A stretch of DNA of 64,000 nt from Pampus argenteus (lineage: Eukaryota; Chordata; Actinopteri; Scombriformes; Stromateidae): the NCBI GenBank assembly GCA_036937835.1, contig CM072881.1:8442001-8506000 (forward strand), given 5' to 3'. The position numbers and the translations under genes are program-made. The notes beneath the pieces were generated by a model. That model saw only the letters and a list, made by a program, of their open reading frames with translations. It did no database searches and was not told the DNA's origin. This document shows, piece after piece, positions 46,587 through 58,680 of this stretch; the stretch's first letter is position 1, and each line of letters begins with the position of its first letter.

Positions 46587-49500
46587 ATGGCCACATTTAT
46601 GGAACGATTAGCTTTTCTTCATAAAGTGAGTGCTGTTTACAGTCTCATTAGTATTGTCGAAAACAAATAACAGTTGAATGGACCATGACGAATATGACGT
46701 AGCGTTAACGTTTCTGTTTGAAACTATATTTGTGCTATCATTCGCTTTGCTAGGAACTTAGCCTGGATGCTAGCTAACAGCATGGAAAAACACATTTGGC
46801 ATGTTTCTCTCTATATACATGTCCTCTTTATACATCCGTGGTTTCTCCGGGTATACCAGGTTTTATAGTAGAAAGCATGCATCACTATTTTAACTGTCAA
46901 GTCTGGGGGAAACTAACCTGGGTAGTCAGACCCCGGTGTCGTGCCATATTTTGTTTTCATTTCAGACTTTATTTCACAGCTAAGTTTTGTGGACCATGCA
47001 GTTCTCTTTGTGAGCTTTGAACTTGTGTGATCTAGACTTTTGTCCACCATCTCTCCCTCCTTACTTAAGGTGCCGACTCTGATGAAGGCCACAGCAGATG
47101 ATGAAAACCCTTGTCCTGGCTACCTTTTCCAAGAGATTGGAAGTATCCTTTGGCATCATCACGTGTGTTTCATCTAGCAGTGCTTACCTGCTGAAACTTA
47201 GAAAAGTCATATGAATAATATGTGGGCTCACATGCCTCCGTGCAAGCAAATTAATTACACTGATAGCTGTTTAAAATGGTTAAAAATGACAATTATTATC
47301 TGGCTGAAAGTGTGGATAAGCTTATGAAGTGGAAACACAGTGGTAATGCTCTGAACATTGTGGTTCAAAGGGGTTTAAATACCTGAAATCAAAGCTCAAT
47401 GTTACGTTTAATTAAAAGGGAAAAATAAATTGATTGGAAATCAATTTTTGGATTTGAATCCAAAAGCAAGACAGGATTTCAGAAGTTTATTTTCTTTAGT
47501 AAGAGTCATGATTAAACAACATCCATAATATCCACTAAAGGCTTAATGAGCTGGTAATAACATGGTTATATCTTTGACCACCATCACACTGTAGAAATCT
47601 CCCATGAATCTTCAGGTTGTGGTCAGTGTTTGTTGGAGTACCTTCTGGACAGGCTGCAGGTGGAGTCCTGTCATGTAAAAATAAAGGTGGGAATAATGTT
47701 ATTACTGATGATTTGGCCTATAAAATTGCATTAAGTTTGTTGGTCTATGAGTAACTTAAGGTTTTATTCTTGCTCTTTGTGTTTTAAGGTGCTAAAAATC
47801 TTTGTCCATCTCTGTGGCCATGGCTCCAGCCATTTCCTCACAGAACTTAGAAGGAATTCCACCTTCATCCAGCAAGCATCAGGTTAGACATTAGTGTTGA
47901 CTTTTAGCCACATTGAGCTCTCAGCACTCTGCAGCTGTTCTTTCATCTATCATTTTTTGCTACTGTGTGTTTTCTCTTTTAAGTTTACAGCGGTCCCCCT
48001 GATCCCATCCATGGCACAGCATTGTACCAGAAAGTGAGAAACACAGCACAGGTAAGACATACAGAAGATTCAGTTTTATCATTGTTTCAATACAAGTCAT
48101 AAATCTGTGACAGCAAGTCACACACACTAATCTTTATTTTCCTGTTTGCAGGAAGTGGCCCAGTTGCTTTTCACAGACATGATTTCCACCAAAAGCAGTG
48201 TCACCGAGCTCAACATAGCCACCCCAACAATGGGTTAGTAATTAAAAACATAACTTAACGAAGACGCTGGTAAATATAACACTGTCATGTAAGATTGGGA
48301 TTTAAACCCAAATCAAGCTTTGAATCTACTTAGCGGATGCCATAAGTACAATAGGTTCCTTGTGTCTCTCTGTTCAGGTATGGGCTCAGCAGCATCCCAC
48401 AGGTCAGGAATGCAGGGCTTTGGATACAATCCAGGGAAGCAGGGGACAGGTGAGTGACACCATTACCCCCATCACCATCCACACAAATCGTATCTTCTTC
48501 TGTGTACATTTCTGTACCTTTTTGTTTCCGTATCTGGTTCTCAGCAGGCAGTGACTCACTGCTGGATAAGATTCAGAAAGCTGCAGAGGTAGTAGCCAGT
48601 GCTGTCCTTCCTCCAACTGAGCACCAGGGCATCCGTCTCCATGACAACCATTATCGGGCCGTAGTGGCGCCCTCTGCACCCATAGAGGTAGCCGTGCCAG
48701 CGTGTGCCTATAATCTGCCTGCTCGCAGACCAAAAGGTGAGACACTGTTGGCATGATGGAAACATGGGCTTATGTTGTGCGTATGGGGCTTAAATCTCAA
48801 ATCTTTTAAGTGTCAAATACAGATGTGAATCATAAATGTTCACAGTGTTACCACTACCTACAGCAGTGACCCAGTGGTGCCCAGGACAGGTCGGAGGTGG
48901 TTGGGAAGAGACCGACAGCGGCAACAGCTCCTCTCACAACTCTTCTCAGGACATGGCGGCCAACAACAGGACCTCTGTGGGCAGCAAGTCAGCTGGCACA
49001 GGGAGCCAATCAGTGGCTAGTAGAGAAAGCAGTGGGGACCTATCTGAGCGGTGAGTGTCAAAGTCAACCTGTCACGAGTAACATTTTACAGCCGGTTAGA
49101 TTTATCTCAGAACATCCTGTGTGCAGTTATTTCATGATTTCAAGGTTGCTGTGCACAAATTAAAATGATCTATTGTTATTGTCACATCTCTCCTGTTGCT
49201 CTGTCTGGTCTTCAGGGTGGAAGCCTGGCAGATGGGGGACTGTGGCCAAGAAATGGCGCTCATCAGCAGACTGTCTGAAGGCTCCAGAGTTTTCCTGTCC
49301 AGAGAGGAGAGCCAGCACTTCATCAAAGAGTCCGTGCAGCCAAAATCATATCAAGAGTTAGGGTTAACAGTTTGGGCAGATTCTCCCTTTATGTACTGTA
49401 TTGGTGTGTAATTGTTGGGATTTATGGCCTGATTTCAGTCTTTTAATTTGTCAGGTGTTCCATACTTAACTGTGAGGTTGTGGTGGAGTTGCTATCGAGC

Positions 49501-50528
49501 AGGCTTCAAGATCCCTCAAACACCATTAAGATGGTAATAATAATAATTTACCATCCAGTAAGGCCTGTTTTTTAAAGATATTGGACTCTAATATATTGAT
49601 TTCTCCAAACATGCAGAGGGCACTGTGTGCTGTAGCATGCCTCATGACTTCTGACCTCCTCTCTCTGGAGCAAATGTTTGGAGCTACACAGCGAAAGCTT
49701 CGTCAGCTAAGCGAGGGGCCTCCTGGACCCGTGGCCAACAAAGCCACTAAGGTATAAGAGACAGCGAGAAAAAAACTACAAATGTTGGAAACTGATAGAA
49801 CAAAACCTAGAGAATACTTCTTTTTTCTTATCTCCTCCAACCAGATTTTGCGACAGTTCGAGGCTCTGATGGGTGGATCTTTACATCCTGCAAGGCAGGA
49901 CACAGCAAGCAGCAGCCATCAGGCGACATCTAATGAACTTCCCACATCTACATATCCTTTGCTACCAACCCACCCTGCTGACGTCAACAACCTCAAACAT
50001 TATCAGGTGAAGAAGGACCTCCAGCCTGATATCTTACCTGCAGATATCAGTCACCCATCTTCCCGTTACGGTCTGGCCCACAGCGGATCCTCAGAGGAAC
50101 TGCTGATGAATGAAGATGATGAGGGGTGTCTCATTCAGCAGGAGTTAGTGCAAAGCCAGGTAGAGCCTGTCAGGACAGCTGAGGTCAAACCGACGGCTGA
50201 AGGTCCAGAGTGTAACACAGACAGGAGCTCTTCCCCTCCCTCTGAATCACAGACTGAGCAGCCCTGTGTGAGCAGATTGTCTCTGTTCAGCGGTATGGAG
50301 CTAGTGACCAAGGGAAGACCACTGTGTGACACGCCTCTCAGCGAGAGAGAAACATCCCAGACAGAGACCGATACAGAGGACGACACTTTAAAAGAGACTC
50401 AAGCTGTCCATCACTCTGACAGTCCAATGGACTCATCAAAAACAAGTGAAGATTCTTTTTCAATTTGCAGTTCAGTTGTATCTGGTAGCAGCCAACCAGT
50501 ATCGGCCTTCGCATTTCTCAACTCTTGA
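46587..50528 (+). CDS. tepsin: Tepsin, AP-4 complex accessory protein with ENTH domain
   Basis: Exons: 46587-46625, 47070-47142, 47595-47686, 47789-47882, 47984-48051, 48152-48233, 48378-48449, 48548-48736, 48846-49050, 49216-49329, 49455-49533, 49617-49751, 49845-50528. Total 641 residues (human 525; the extra length is mainly in low-complexity linkers). Tepsin binds the AP-4 coat on trans-Golgi vesicles. The N-terminal ENTH fold (about residues 1-135) includes CPGYLFQEI and SGPPDPIHG. A second VHS-like domain spans about 305-425 (FLSREESQHFIKEC, GPVANKATKILRQFEAL). Both known AP-4 ear-binding motifs are present: LFSGMEL (561-567, beta4 ear type) and SAFAFLN (634-640, epsilon ear type), the latter at the extreme C terminus. 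The second intron is U12-type. The donor after 49329 (GTCCGT) is weak, so that junction is less certain. Confidence 0.94.
47143..47594 (+). other. tepsin: U12-type (minor spliceosome) intron of tepsin
   Basis: The intron begins GTATCCTTT, an exact U12 5' splice site. It has a branch-point match TCTTTGAC (47572-47579; consensus TCCTTRAC, one mismatch) with the branch adenosine at 47578, 16 nt before the terminal AG. There is no polypyrimidine tract. It is phase 1 and splits the Lys codon in the ENTH domain (EIGKISHES). Confidence 0.85.
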
Positions 50529-51106
50529 CCACTGAGTGACCAACTTTTTACAGCTGGAACAGTTAAACCAATGATGTCATCTTCTTTTCAGGAATATATT
50601 TAATTGTATAAACAAAAACATCAGATCCGTAAGGTTAGAATTCAATATGCCTCCTCAGAAGCTGTATTTTAGCAGCAGCTATGGATGGGTGCAATCCTAT
50701 TCGTCTGTGAGCAATGTTGCTGTCTGCGTCTAATTTTTCACAAGTACGGTTGTCTTTAATTACAGGTTATTTATGACAGTTGCTTTATCTCAGGATTCCT
50801 TTTAGGTGACTGAAAACATGTATGCCTCTGCAGCACGCCATGAACCTCTGAGGGGGAGAATCCCTCTGTGTGTAATTTGCACTACAATTGCTTTTGTTAT
50901 GGACTCATAAACCTACAAATGAGAGCTGTCTTCCAGTATTTTTTTTTGGTACTAAGATATTATGTAAATGTGCTAGTTTACAAATTATTTATTATGTCTA
51001 GTCTATATTAATTAAAACACACCCATGAGAGTGGTTGTAGAGTGCATGTCTAATGCTTATAAAAATCTTGTTTGGAGAACTAATGGAAGAAATAATTGAG
51101 ATTATT

Positions 51107-51128
51107 GTGTGTGTGTGTGTGTGTGTGT
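51107..51128. repeat. (GT)n in tepsin 3' UTR
   Basis: A short pure GT run downstream of the tepsin stop codon. Confidence 0.9.
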
Positions 51129-51441
51129 AACTGTGTTTGGCTCAACAGCTACAATCAGCATAATGCAAAATATCTGCAACTTCATGTCACCAAATAAAAA
51201 GCAGATTATCTTCACTATCTCACCATTGTCACATTGTCAGTTACATACTGTACTGCAGTGTTGAGTACTGTGGAATGTATGCATGCATTACAGGCCCAAA
51301 TGGTATACGGTACCTACTTTTTTTTTTTTTTTTAAGAGAATTCAAGCCATGCTGTTGCACATGTACAGTACAACTACTGAAGAACAATAAACCATATTTT
51401 TGGTACGGCACTAACCATTACATCAATGTAATAATGTATTT

Positions 51442-51447
51442 AATAAA
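51442..51447 (+). terminator. tepsin: Distal poly(A) signal of tepsin
   Basis: AATAAA about 915 nt after the stop codon. Another AATAAA at 51193-51198 and one near 51387 could give shorter 3' UTRs. Confidence 0.55.
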
Positions 51448-51495
51448 ACTATAAATTTACTAGTGACATGTTGCAGACTTCGCTTTCAGCAAGGC

Positions 51496-51501
51496 TTTAT
51501 T
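51496..51501 (-). terminator. fam104a: Possible distal poly(A) signal of fam104a
   Basis: TTTATT reads AATAAA on the minus strand. A nearer candidate is at 52123-52128, about 415 nt past the stop codon. If the distal one is used, the fam104a and tepsin 3' ends meet. Confidence 0.4.
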
Positions 51502-52541
51502 TTCAATTTCAAATAATTTTGGAAAATTACATAAAATATGATTCACTATCACATATCTTATTTTATTTGCACCACAGTGTACTGGTCATATTAAATCATC
51601 CATAAACCAGTATGGCTGACAGGCTTATGACACACACATACACACGATATGTAGAATGCTTAAAAGAAGTAAACATAACTAATTTAGAGAGCCTTTTCTC
51701 AAGGCTGTGTTTTTGTCAGAAGTGCTCCGCTGAACACGCCACTGCATGAGCCTCAGACTCTAGTGTTTGTTATCACAGCTCTATAATTAGCCAGAGTCTA
51801 ATCTGAGGTTGGATTTTGGTAGTGAGGCTCATGAAGACTCCCTGTTCCATTACCTTGAACCCACTGACCTACCACACCTATATGTTCTTGAGCCATTTAA
51901 ATAGTAAAATAACTGCAAAGAACAGTATCTAACTTTTTCACTTTGGTAAGAGAAAACACATAAGCCCTAAAATGTTATTGATCAGGATTGTTTAAGCAGT
52001 CCTCCTTTGGAGTGAACCCATTAGGCTCTGTCGACAACTCTCATTTCACAGATACAAACATGCGACAGACTTCCTCAGTTGAGAGTAAACAGAATGAGGA
52101 GTTATTGAGTAAAGTGCTTCACTTTATTTAGTTTTGCAAGCACTTTGGATTATCACACTTTTCTTGTGATTAGCACCAATGAAAATGTCCACGCATCATC
52201 AACGCACGCATGTAAAGAGTATGATACCTCTTTATAAAGTGCACAGGGTGCGTGCACACACACACACACACACGCACAAACACACATACACATCAATACT
52301 GCACAGTAAACCACAGTGGCTGGGCCATGGAAAGGCGGATGTGCTTATGGTCTTCACAAATGGTACATGGCAAGGTGGGGATGAGCCTTCATACCCAAAT
52401 TCTGTAAACCTCCCCACACATCATCCCCTTTCCCCTGACCCGAATGTGTTGCTTGAGGCATCAAGGAGGGGCCACCGTGACGCTAAAGTCAGCACTGATG
52501 GGCGAGGGACAAAAGGTCAGGAAAGGGGTCACAGGTCACGG

Positions 52542-53608
52542 TCATGTTGAGCCTGGACGCCCTCTGGTCTGCAGACTGCTGAAGTGCGCCTCCCTCAGGA
52601 CTCTGTTGATGTAGTCATAGGAGACACTGCTGCTGTCTCCATGGAAACCATGCTGCAAGGTGCTGGCAGAGTCTTCAGGCTTTGGGCTGAGGGAGTACTG
52701 GGAGAAGCAGTTGTTCTGGCTGTGTATGCATGGCCTGGTGCTGGCCACTATTGCTCTCTCTGGACTGCTGATCCCATTACTGCTGTCACTGCTGGAAGAC
52801 TGCAAACACAGAACCAGAGATGGGCTTTAATTTTTAGCCTCGTGGATGGATGAACATTCTGCGCTTTTCATGGCATTTTAACTGTGCGTACATACGCAAT
52901 GCAGTCACATGTATTCATATGGTCTATCCATGAACATCAATGAGCTTTACATTATAAACTGAGAGACGTAAGATGAATGACCTTAATAGAAAATGTGTTT
53001 TTCTCGATCGTATCGTATTGACCTTCATCACACATTCTGATGAAATCTGATTAAACCTGTACCTGAGTGAAGATCTAAGCAATTCAGCCTCACCTCTGAG
53101 TCCAAATCTGACACGAGCAGGCTGGGACCCCCTCCTGACCTCTTGGCCTGAGGACTCAGCTGTTGGTCCTCCTCACTGTCACAGCTACGGTGACGCTTCC
53201 TGCGAGAAACAGAAATGGAAGAAGATAAGAGTATCGTAGAGTTAAAGTAAAAGTGAAGGAGACAGTGTGACAAAAATGATGCAGGAAGGGTGGAAGAAAA
53301 ACTGGGTGGAGAAAGGCAGAGTACCAGAAAGAGGAGACCAAAAATAGCAACACTCAGGCAGTTACATGATCAGACATGTGGCACTCCCAACACATTGATT
53401 AACAATCCTTCACTGGGGTCTATACTGAGCTGAGGGGACACAGTATAAGTATGCCCAATTTATTGTTTGATATCTATATTGTGTGGCAGGATTTTTATAT
53501 AATAACGTGATTCAGCTACAATGTTGTCTGTAAATGTAGTATCGCATGTAATACCGCGTACTATTCAGCAAGATGTGAAAATGGCTTTTACCTGCTGTCA
53601 GTCAGCAT
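52542..53608 (-). CDS. fam104a: FAM104A/VCF1-like p97 (VCP) nuclear cofactor
   Basis: The gene has three coding exons: 53592-53608, 53094-53199 and 52542-52799, encoding 126 residues. The protein begins MLTDSRKRHRSCDSEED, close to the MLTESRKRRR start that I remember for human FAM104 proteins. It has a basic, NLS-like stretch (RKRHR, AKRSGGG), a serine run (SSSDSSNGISSPER) and a C-terminal helix YDYINRVLREAHFSSLQ. FAM104A and FAM104B (VCF1 and VCF2) are reported to bind VCP/p97 through this C-terminal helix and to promote its nuclear function. The middle is low-complexity and probably disordered. It is head-to-head with amz2 and tail-to-tail with tepsin. The start is supported by the short 17-nt first coding exon in phase with exon 2. 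Confidence 0.88.
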
Positions 53609-54597
53609 TTCTGCAGTCTTGACGGATGTTGGCAAAGATGAAGGTTGACACTCCTTGTGAGCCGAGACTTGTTTTAAAGCTTTGGTCGGGTTACAGCTCC
53701 ACGGCCATATCGGAAAAAGAAAAAAAAAAAATCAGTATGACAAGCTTCCTCTCATGTCATCAGGAAGTGCAGGATGTGAGAGTAAAGCCGGCTGAAAAGC
53801 ACAGCTCGACGGCTGTTTGGTTAGTTCAGACCTGTCACTGCTAGCGTTGTATCAGCTAGTTATCAAGCTAACTACTTCAGCTAACTGACCTAACGTTTAC
53901 CGCCGCTGCTGCACTATGCTAAACTTCTTCCGCTTTCGTATTCCGTCCACTTGCCGTTAACTGTGGATAACGGTTTGCCTGAAACTCGACGACGGCGTGA
54001 CACGAGAAAACAAACGCGTTAATTTAAAGCTATATTAAGATTTGACGTTGTCACAAGTGGAAGAAGCGACACTTGCTCGTTGTTAAGTGTGTCATAGTGC
54101 CGAGCTCGCCCTCGCTGGTCGTCAGTGTCGCTCCGAAGTCAAGAGCTCCACCTCTCTGTTTACATGACGTCACTAGAAGTGGTGCTCAACTGCCGGCTGA
54201 AACATAACAATAATAATAATAATAATAATATTAATACTTGTTTTTATCTTCTTGTCTCCTCTATGAATCAGGTAATTAATTTATCGTAAAAGTCGTATCT
54301 TTGATATAATGTTGAGAACTAGCTTTTTGTCGAATGAACGTGTTGTATGTTCACTGTCACTAGTCGCCATTAGCCTAACGTTACTTAATCTGATATCTAC
54401 AGTGTCTGCACAGGCTGGTTTTAACAATTCATATCTACTCTATTATATTATCTATACTCTCGTTGGAATTTAGCTAACATAAACATTTGTATTATTAGTC
54501 TTTTATATTGTATATTGCTTGGACCTTTTTGCAGTAAGCTAGGCTACTAAATCTGGATGTGACTTCAAGAGACGTTTGTGAACTTTGGTGTCGGCAG
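53609..54597. promoter_or_regulatory. Divergent promoter region of fam104a and amz2, with a consensus CRE
   Basis: A CpG-enriched stretch (about 53880-54180) lies between the two genes. It contains the palindromic cAMP response element TGACGTCA (54165-54172) and an inverted ETS core CTTCCG near 53927. Candidate 5' UTR donors are GGCG followed by GTAAAC on the minus strand near 53901, and AATCAG followed by GTAATT (exon end 54271) or GGCAG followed by GTGAGC (exon end 54597) on the plus strand. The transcription starts themselves are not determined. Confidence 0.55.
54208..54231. repeat. (AAT)n microsatellite
   Basis: Pure AAT/TAA units just downstream of the CRE-bearing promoter block. Confidence 0.9.
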
Positions 54598-54727
54598 GTG
54601 AGCACAGAGCATGCAGCGTTTACACCAGTGAACTTACTCTGGGCTCCATGTGGAGTAAACTCACCTGGCGTAAACTCACCTGGAGCAATCAACACATCTT
54701 GTAAGCAGAGGAAGGCGGATATACTCA

Positions 54728-55020
54728 AACTAGGCCTGCAACAAACAATTATTTTCATGATTGATTAATCTGCTAATTGTTTTCTTGATTAATTGATTCT
54801 ATAAAATGTCTGACAAATAGTTACTAGTCCATAACCTGAAGATAATTAGTTTAATGTCAGTTTTTTTTTCCTAAACTTTAGTCATCTCATTTGAAAAGTT
54901 GAAAACAGCAGAAAATGACTAAAATGATTAATTGGTAATCAAAACAGTTGCTGATTTTTTTGTTGTTGTTGTTGTTCGACTAATCGTTTAATCTGCTAAT
55001 TGTTAGAATCAAATTTTCAC
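54728..55020 (+). mobile_element. Copy of the TTAATCGATTAAT-type repeat in the amz2 5' intron
   Basis: It starts AGGCCTGCAACAAACAATTATTTT, contains AATTGATTCTATAAAATGTCTGAC and ends in a CGACTAATCGTTTAATCTGC block, the family order seen at 14205-14525. A (TTG)n run interrupts its 3' part. Key phrases are quoted in pieces; the copy is moderately diverged. Confidence 0.6.
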
Positions 55021-55176
55021 TATTTCACATCTTTCAAACACAGTTTTTTCATAGACCTCCATATGTTAGAATATGGGGGCCAGGTTCCTCAAACTGAAGG
55101 AACAAGAATGATCTCTGCAGGATAGAAATGTCACATTGATTGAATGCCATGTAAATGCTGTATATCTCTCCCACAG

Positions 55177-57511
55177 ATGAAGGTGATACAGCACCGTGTG
55201 GAGACACTGAAAACAGCTTTGGTCTCTCATCGTCAGGACTCGGCTAAACTTTACAGTAAATACACAAAAGAAGAACGGCGCCTTCTGGAGGAGGGATTCC
55301 ACCCCGAGCATCACGGTGCCCTTTTCCAGCCCATCACAGTGCACTCTGACTCAGACTGGATCCCTGCTCACCCTGAGGAGCCTCAAGACTTTGAGAGCTT
55401 CTACAGAGACCCTTATCGCAAGACCCCCAATGCTAGCCACAATACCGTTTACATTCAGACCATAGGCTAGTTTGTTTGTTTGTTTGAGCCTCTGTATTCC
55501 TCACTTCTGGAGTGTGTGGATGTGTGAAACTGTTGTCACAGCTTTAGCCCTAATAATTACATTGACAGACATAGTACATAGGAAAGGTCATATAATAATA
55601 CATAACTCATTTAAATCTATGTTTAAATGTGTGTGTGTACTGTTTTTATCACTGTGAAAAGCTCTTTAAATTGCTTCTTTATGGTACTGCACTCTACAAA
55701 TAAACTTGACCTGACTTAACTCCACACTGTGTTTCTTATAGGGTCCTTTGGAGAGGCAGGGGTCCAGACAGACCAGTATGTGGAGTGGCTCAGAGAATAC
55801 TGCCAGGCCTTCTTTTATGGGCTTGCTGTCAAGTTGCTGCCGGCGGTTACGCTTGCTGAAATTGGGTGCTCTTTCAGGGTTAACAGTAACTCACACAACC
55901 TTCAAATCCTCACTGGTAGGTTAGTCTCACCTTTTAAAAAAAGACATACGCTATCCATCCATGTTAGTGTTTTGTTATTATTGTGTTCTCTTGAAATGTA
56001 GGTGACCTGCTAAGATTTCTGGGGAACAGGAAACCAAAAGATGCTTTTTGTATTGTTGGAATCACAATGATTGACCTCTACCCCAAAGACTCCTGGAATT
56101 TCGTCTTTGGACAGGCTTCTCTCAGTATGGGTACGATTTTACAACGTCTTAACTAACAAAATGCAGCTTTTTTTAAGTGATTAGAACAGAAACATGTTAG
56201 CACATCTGATAATGTAATGTGGATGAACAGCCACTAGATGGCACTGAAGTAAAATCACAGCCACATACACATCATCTTCACTGTTGCTTCTTAACTTTCA
56301 GGAATGGGTGTTTTCAGCTTTGCCAGGTATGATGACAATTTCTACACCAGAAGTTATGCTGGGAGGCTGAAGAAACAGCTTCGGCCAAAGCAAGGCGACT
56401 ACTCTGTGTTTGACGGCTATTACACTCCACCCATCACCAGCACTCTGCTGCTTCGTTCCTGCAAGGTTACTAACAAACATGCCCCTCTTACCAGTTTTGA
56501 ACTTTGGAGTAGTCTCACCAAAATTCCTCCTTTGCTTCTTTTTATCAATACTGGTGATAAGAAAACTCAATACTAACGATTAAAAACACCTGGCTTCTGT
56601 GCTTATGTTCGTTTTGGAGTGTTTTGGGGGGTTTTTTTGGTCAGAAAAATAATCTTTAATCATTTCTTTCCAGACAATGACCCACGAGATTGGCCATATG
56701 TTTGGAATAAAACATTGTCAGTGGCTGAACTGTGTCATGCAGGGGTCCAACCACCTGGAGGAGTCAGATCGTAGGCCTCTGGATTTATGCCCCATCTGCC
56801 TTCGAAAGCTGCAGGTCTCAATTGGCTTTCAAATAGCCGAAAGATACAAGGTAAAAAAAAAAAAAAACTGCTCAGAGACAGCGCCGCATCGTTACTCTAA
56901 GCAGATTCAGCTGATACTAACTAGATGCTGTTAGTACAGGAGGCCTAGTCATGAGATACTGAGGGCAAGAACAGTTTTTTTCAACTTAATCTGGCTGCTT
57001 ACATACTTGTACTACAGTGAGTTCAGTATAAGAGGCACATTAACCTTCATTATTTCGACCCACTATCTGGCAACATCCACTTTCTAGCACGGCGCAGAGA
57101 ATGTTCTTGGCTGCCTGAATTCACACAAAGTCCTTAAAATAAACTGAATTTTAACCCAAGTGTAGGAGGAGCTGATATATTTCACACTAAATTCACAGTG
57201 ACTGCTTGAATTTTAACCATAATTGTATATTTCATTTCCAGTGAGCATATACACTTTTTCTCTTAGAAATGTACCTGTCACTATGGTAACTTTACTGTAC
57301 ACTCACTAACGTGTTGTAATATATATACTCTGATGATCTGTGTGTTCATCAGGCCTTACTGCACTGGATGGAGGAGGAACAGAGTCATTCAGCCACACCA
57401 GAGGAGCCCTCTGTCTGTCAGTCTGTGCTCCACTTTCCCAAACCTGTTCAGGCCTTTCATACATCCAGACTGTGGCTCTGCAGGTGCCTGGACATACTGG
57501 GAAAAAAGTGA
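55177..57511 (+). CDS. amz2: Archaemetzincin-2, zinc metalloprotease
   Basis: Exons: 55177-55465, 55742-55915, 56002-56130, 56302-56465, 56674-56850, 57353-57511, encoding 363 residues (human 360). The protein opens MKVIQHRVETLKTAL, similar to human AMZ2. The zinc site is HEIGHMFGIKHC (residues 256-267, general base Glu257) followed by the family cysteines in HCQWLNC and LCPIC, which form the second, structural zinc site of archaemetzincins. The block MIDLYPKDSWNFVFGQAS is also highly conserved. AMZ2 is an intracellular aminopeptidase-like metalloprotease with poorly defined physiological substrates. The last exon is diverged but ends near the human C terminus (FPKPVQAF in place of LPKPVEAF). 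The exon 1 to exon 2 junction needs a GC donor (ATAG followed by GCTAGT). The ATG lies immediately after an acceptor, so 5' UTR exons are upstream. Confidence 0.94.
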
Positions 57512-58041
57512 TCAACGTACTTTCCCATAAGATCCAGGCAGAGTAAGATGTTTATATGCACATAGCATGTACTATGCATAATTTACTCTGTGCTTAACAT
57601 TTCTGCTGTTTGCTTTCAAAACACAATCTTGATGTTGTTATGACTGTTACGCTCAATTTCAGAATGACAACATGGCCCATGCTTACATTTTATGTTAGAG
57701 ATATTGGTTGCCTATAGCAATTTGTATAGAAGAGTCTTTATATTTAGTATTTTTTTTAATGAAAATCATAGGTTTTATGTAAATATCTACATATTTTTCT
57801 ACATGAAGGTACAGAAATATGTCACATTAACAACTGACAATGAAATTAACTTTGGGTCATGTGACACTTTCCACCCACTGTAAGTAGTTCTGAGGTTGAT
57901 TTATTTGAATGTTTGGTATAGTGACTTGATAAATGATCTGATCAAAATGTTCAATTATATAATCAAAACTATATGTGAAAGTCAATGTTTATAAAAAACA
58001 AATACTTACACATAATTTAGATGCTCAAATCACACTGTTGC

Positions 58042-58047
58042 TTTATT
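58042..58047 (-). terminator. slc16a6: Candidate poly(A) signal of slc16a6
   Basis: TTTATT reads AATAAA on the minus strand, about 635 nt past the stop codon. A nearer hexamer at 58653-58658 is only about 25 nt past the stop codon. Confidence 0.4.
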
Positions 58048-58127
58048 GTGATTGAACACATTTTCTTTACAAAAATAGTTCAGTTTTGACATCTGCCGTC
58101 ACATAACTTGGTCACAGTTTGATTTAA

Positions 58128-58133
58128 AATAAA
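58128..58133 (+). terminator. amz2: Candidate poly(A) signal of amz2
   Basis: AATAAA about 620 nt past the stop codon. If both this and 58042-58047 are used, the amz2 and slc16a6 mRNAs overlap by about 100 nt in antisense. Confidence 0.4.
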
Positions 58134-58680
58134 CACTTATAACACTTATCACATTGTATTCTCCTGAGCTTTATGTACTTTCTATAACACATAATCTTTC
58201 AATAGATGTCATGTTACAGACGTTGTGCAATTAATTGTTCATGCAGCTACATTTGCTTCATAGTTGTTTGTTTTTGGTTTTCATCATTACAGCATTTAAC
58301 TCCAGCAGGTTTAGTGTTACATCTTCTGTCTGGAACATCTGAAACTACAACAACTGCATTAATATCACACATGGTCTATTTTGAATAGATCCATAACTTC
58401 CACAAACTACTCACACCACAGTTTGTTAAAGCAAGAAGCTAATTGAATAGTATAGTCTTTTTAATTTAACGGACTTGACGATGGAAAAAACACTGTTTGG
58501 TACATCAGGTAAGGCACAGTAGCTACATGCATGTTTTGATCTAAAAAAATTCTCAAGATTGCTTCCAGAAACTGGATCTTCAACACTGGTCTTTCTTTCC
58601 ATCTTCATTGCTCTGCCAGCAGTAGTCTTTAGCCCTCATACGGCTTGACCCTTTTATTACCATCAGCCTGTGTTATCAGC

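Noticed and set aside
48404..48756. Open frame antisense to tepsin exons 7-8
   Set aside because: It is a shadow of well-supported tepsin coding exons and crosses their intron.
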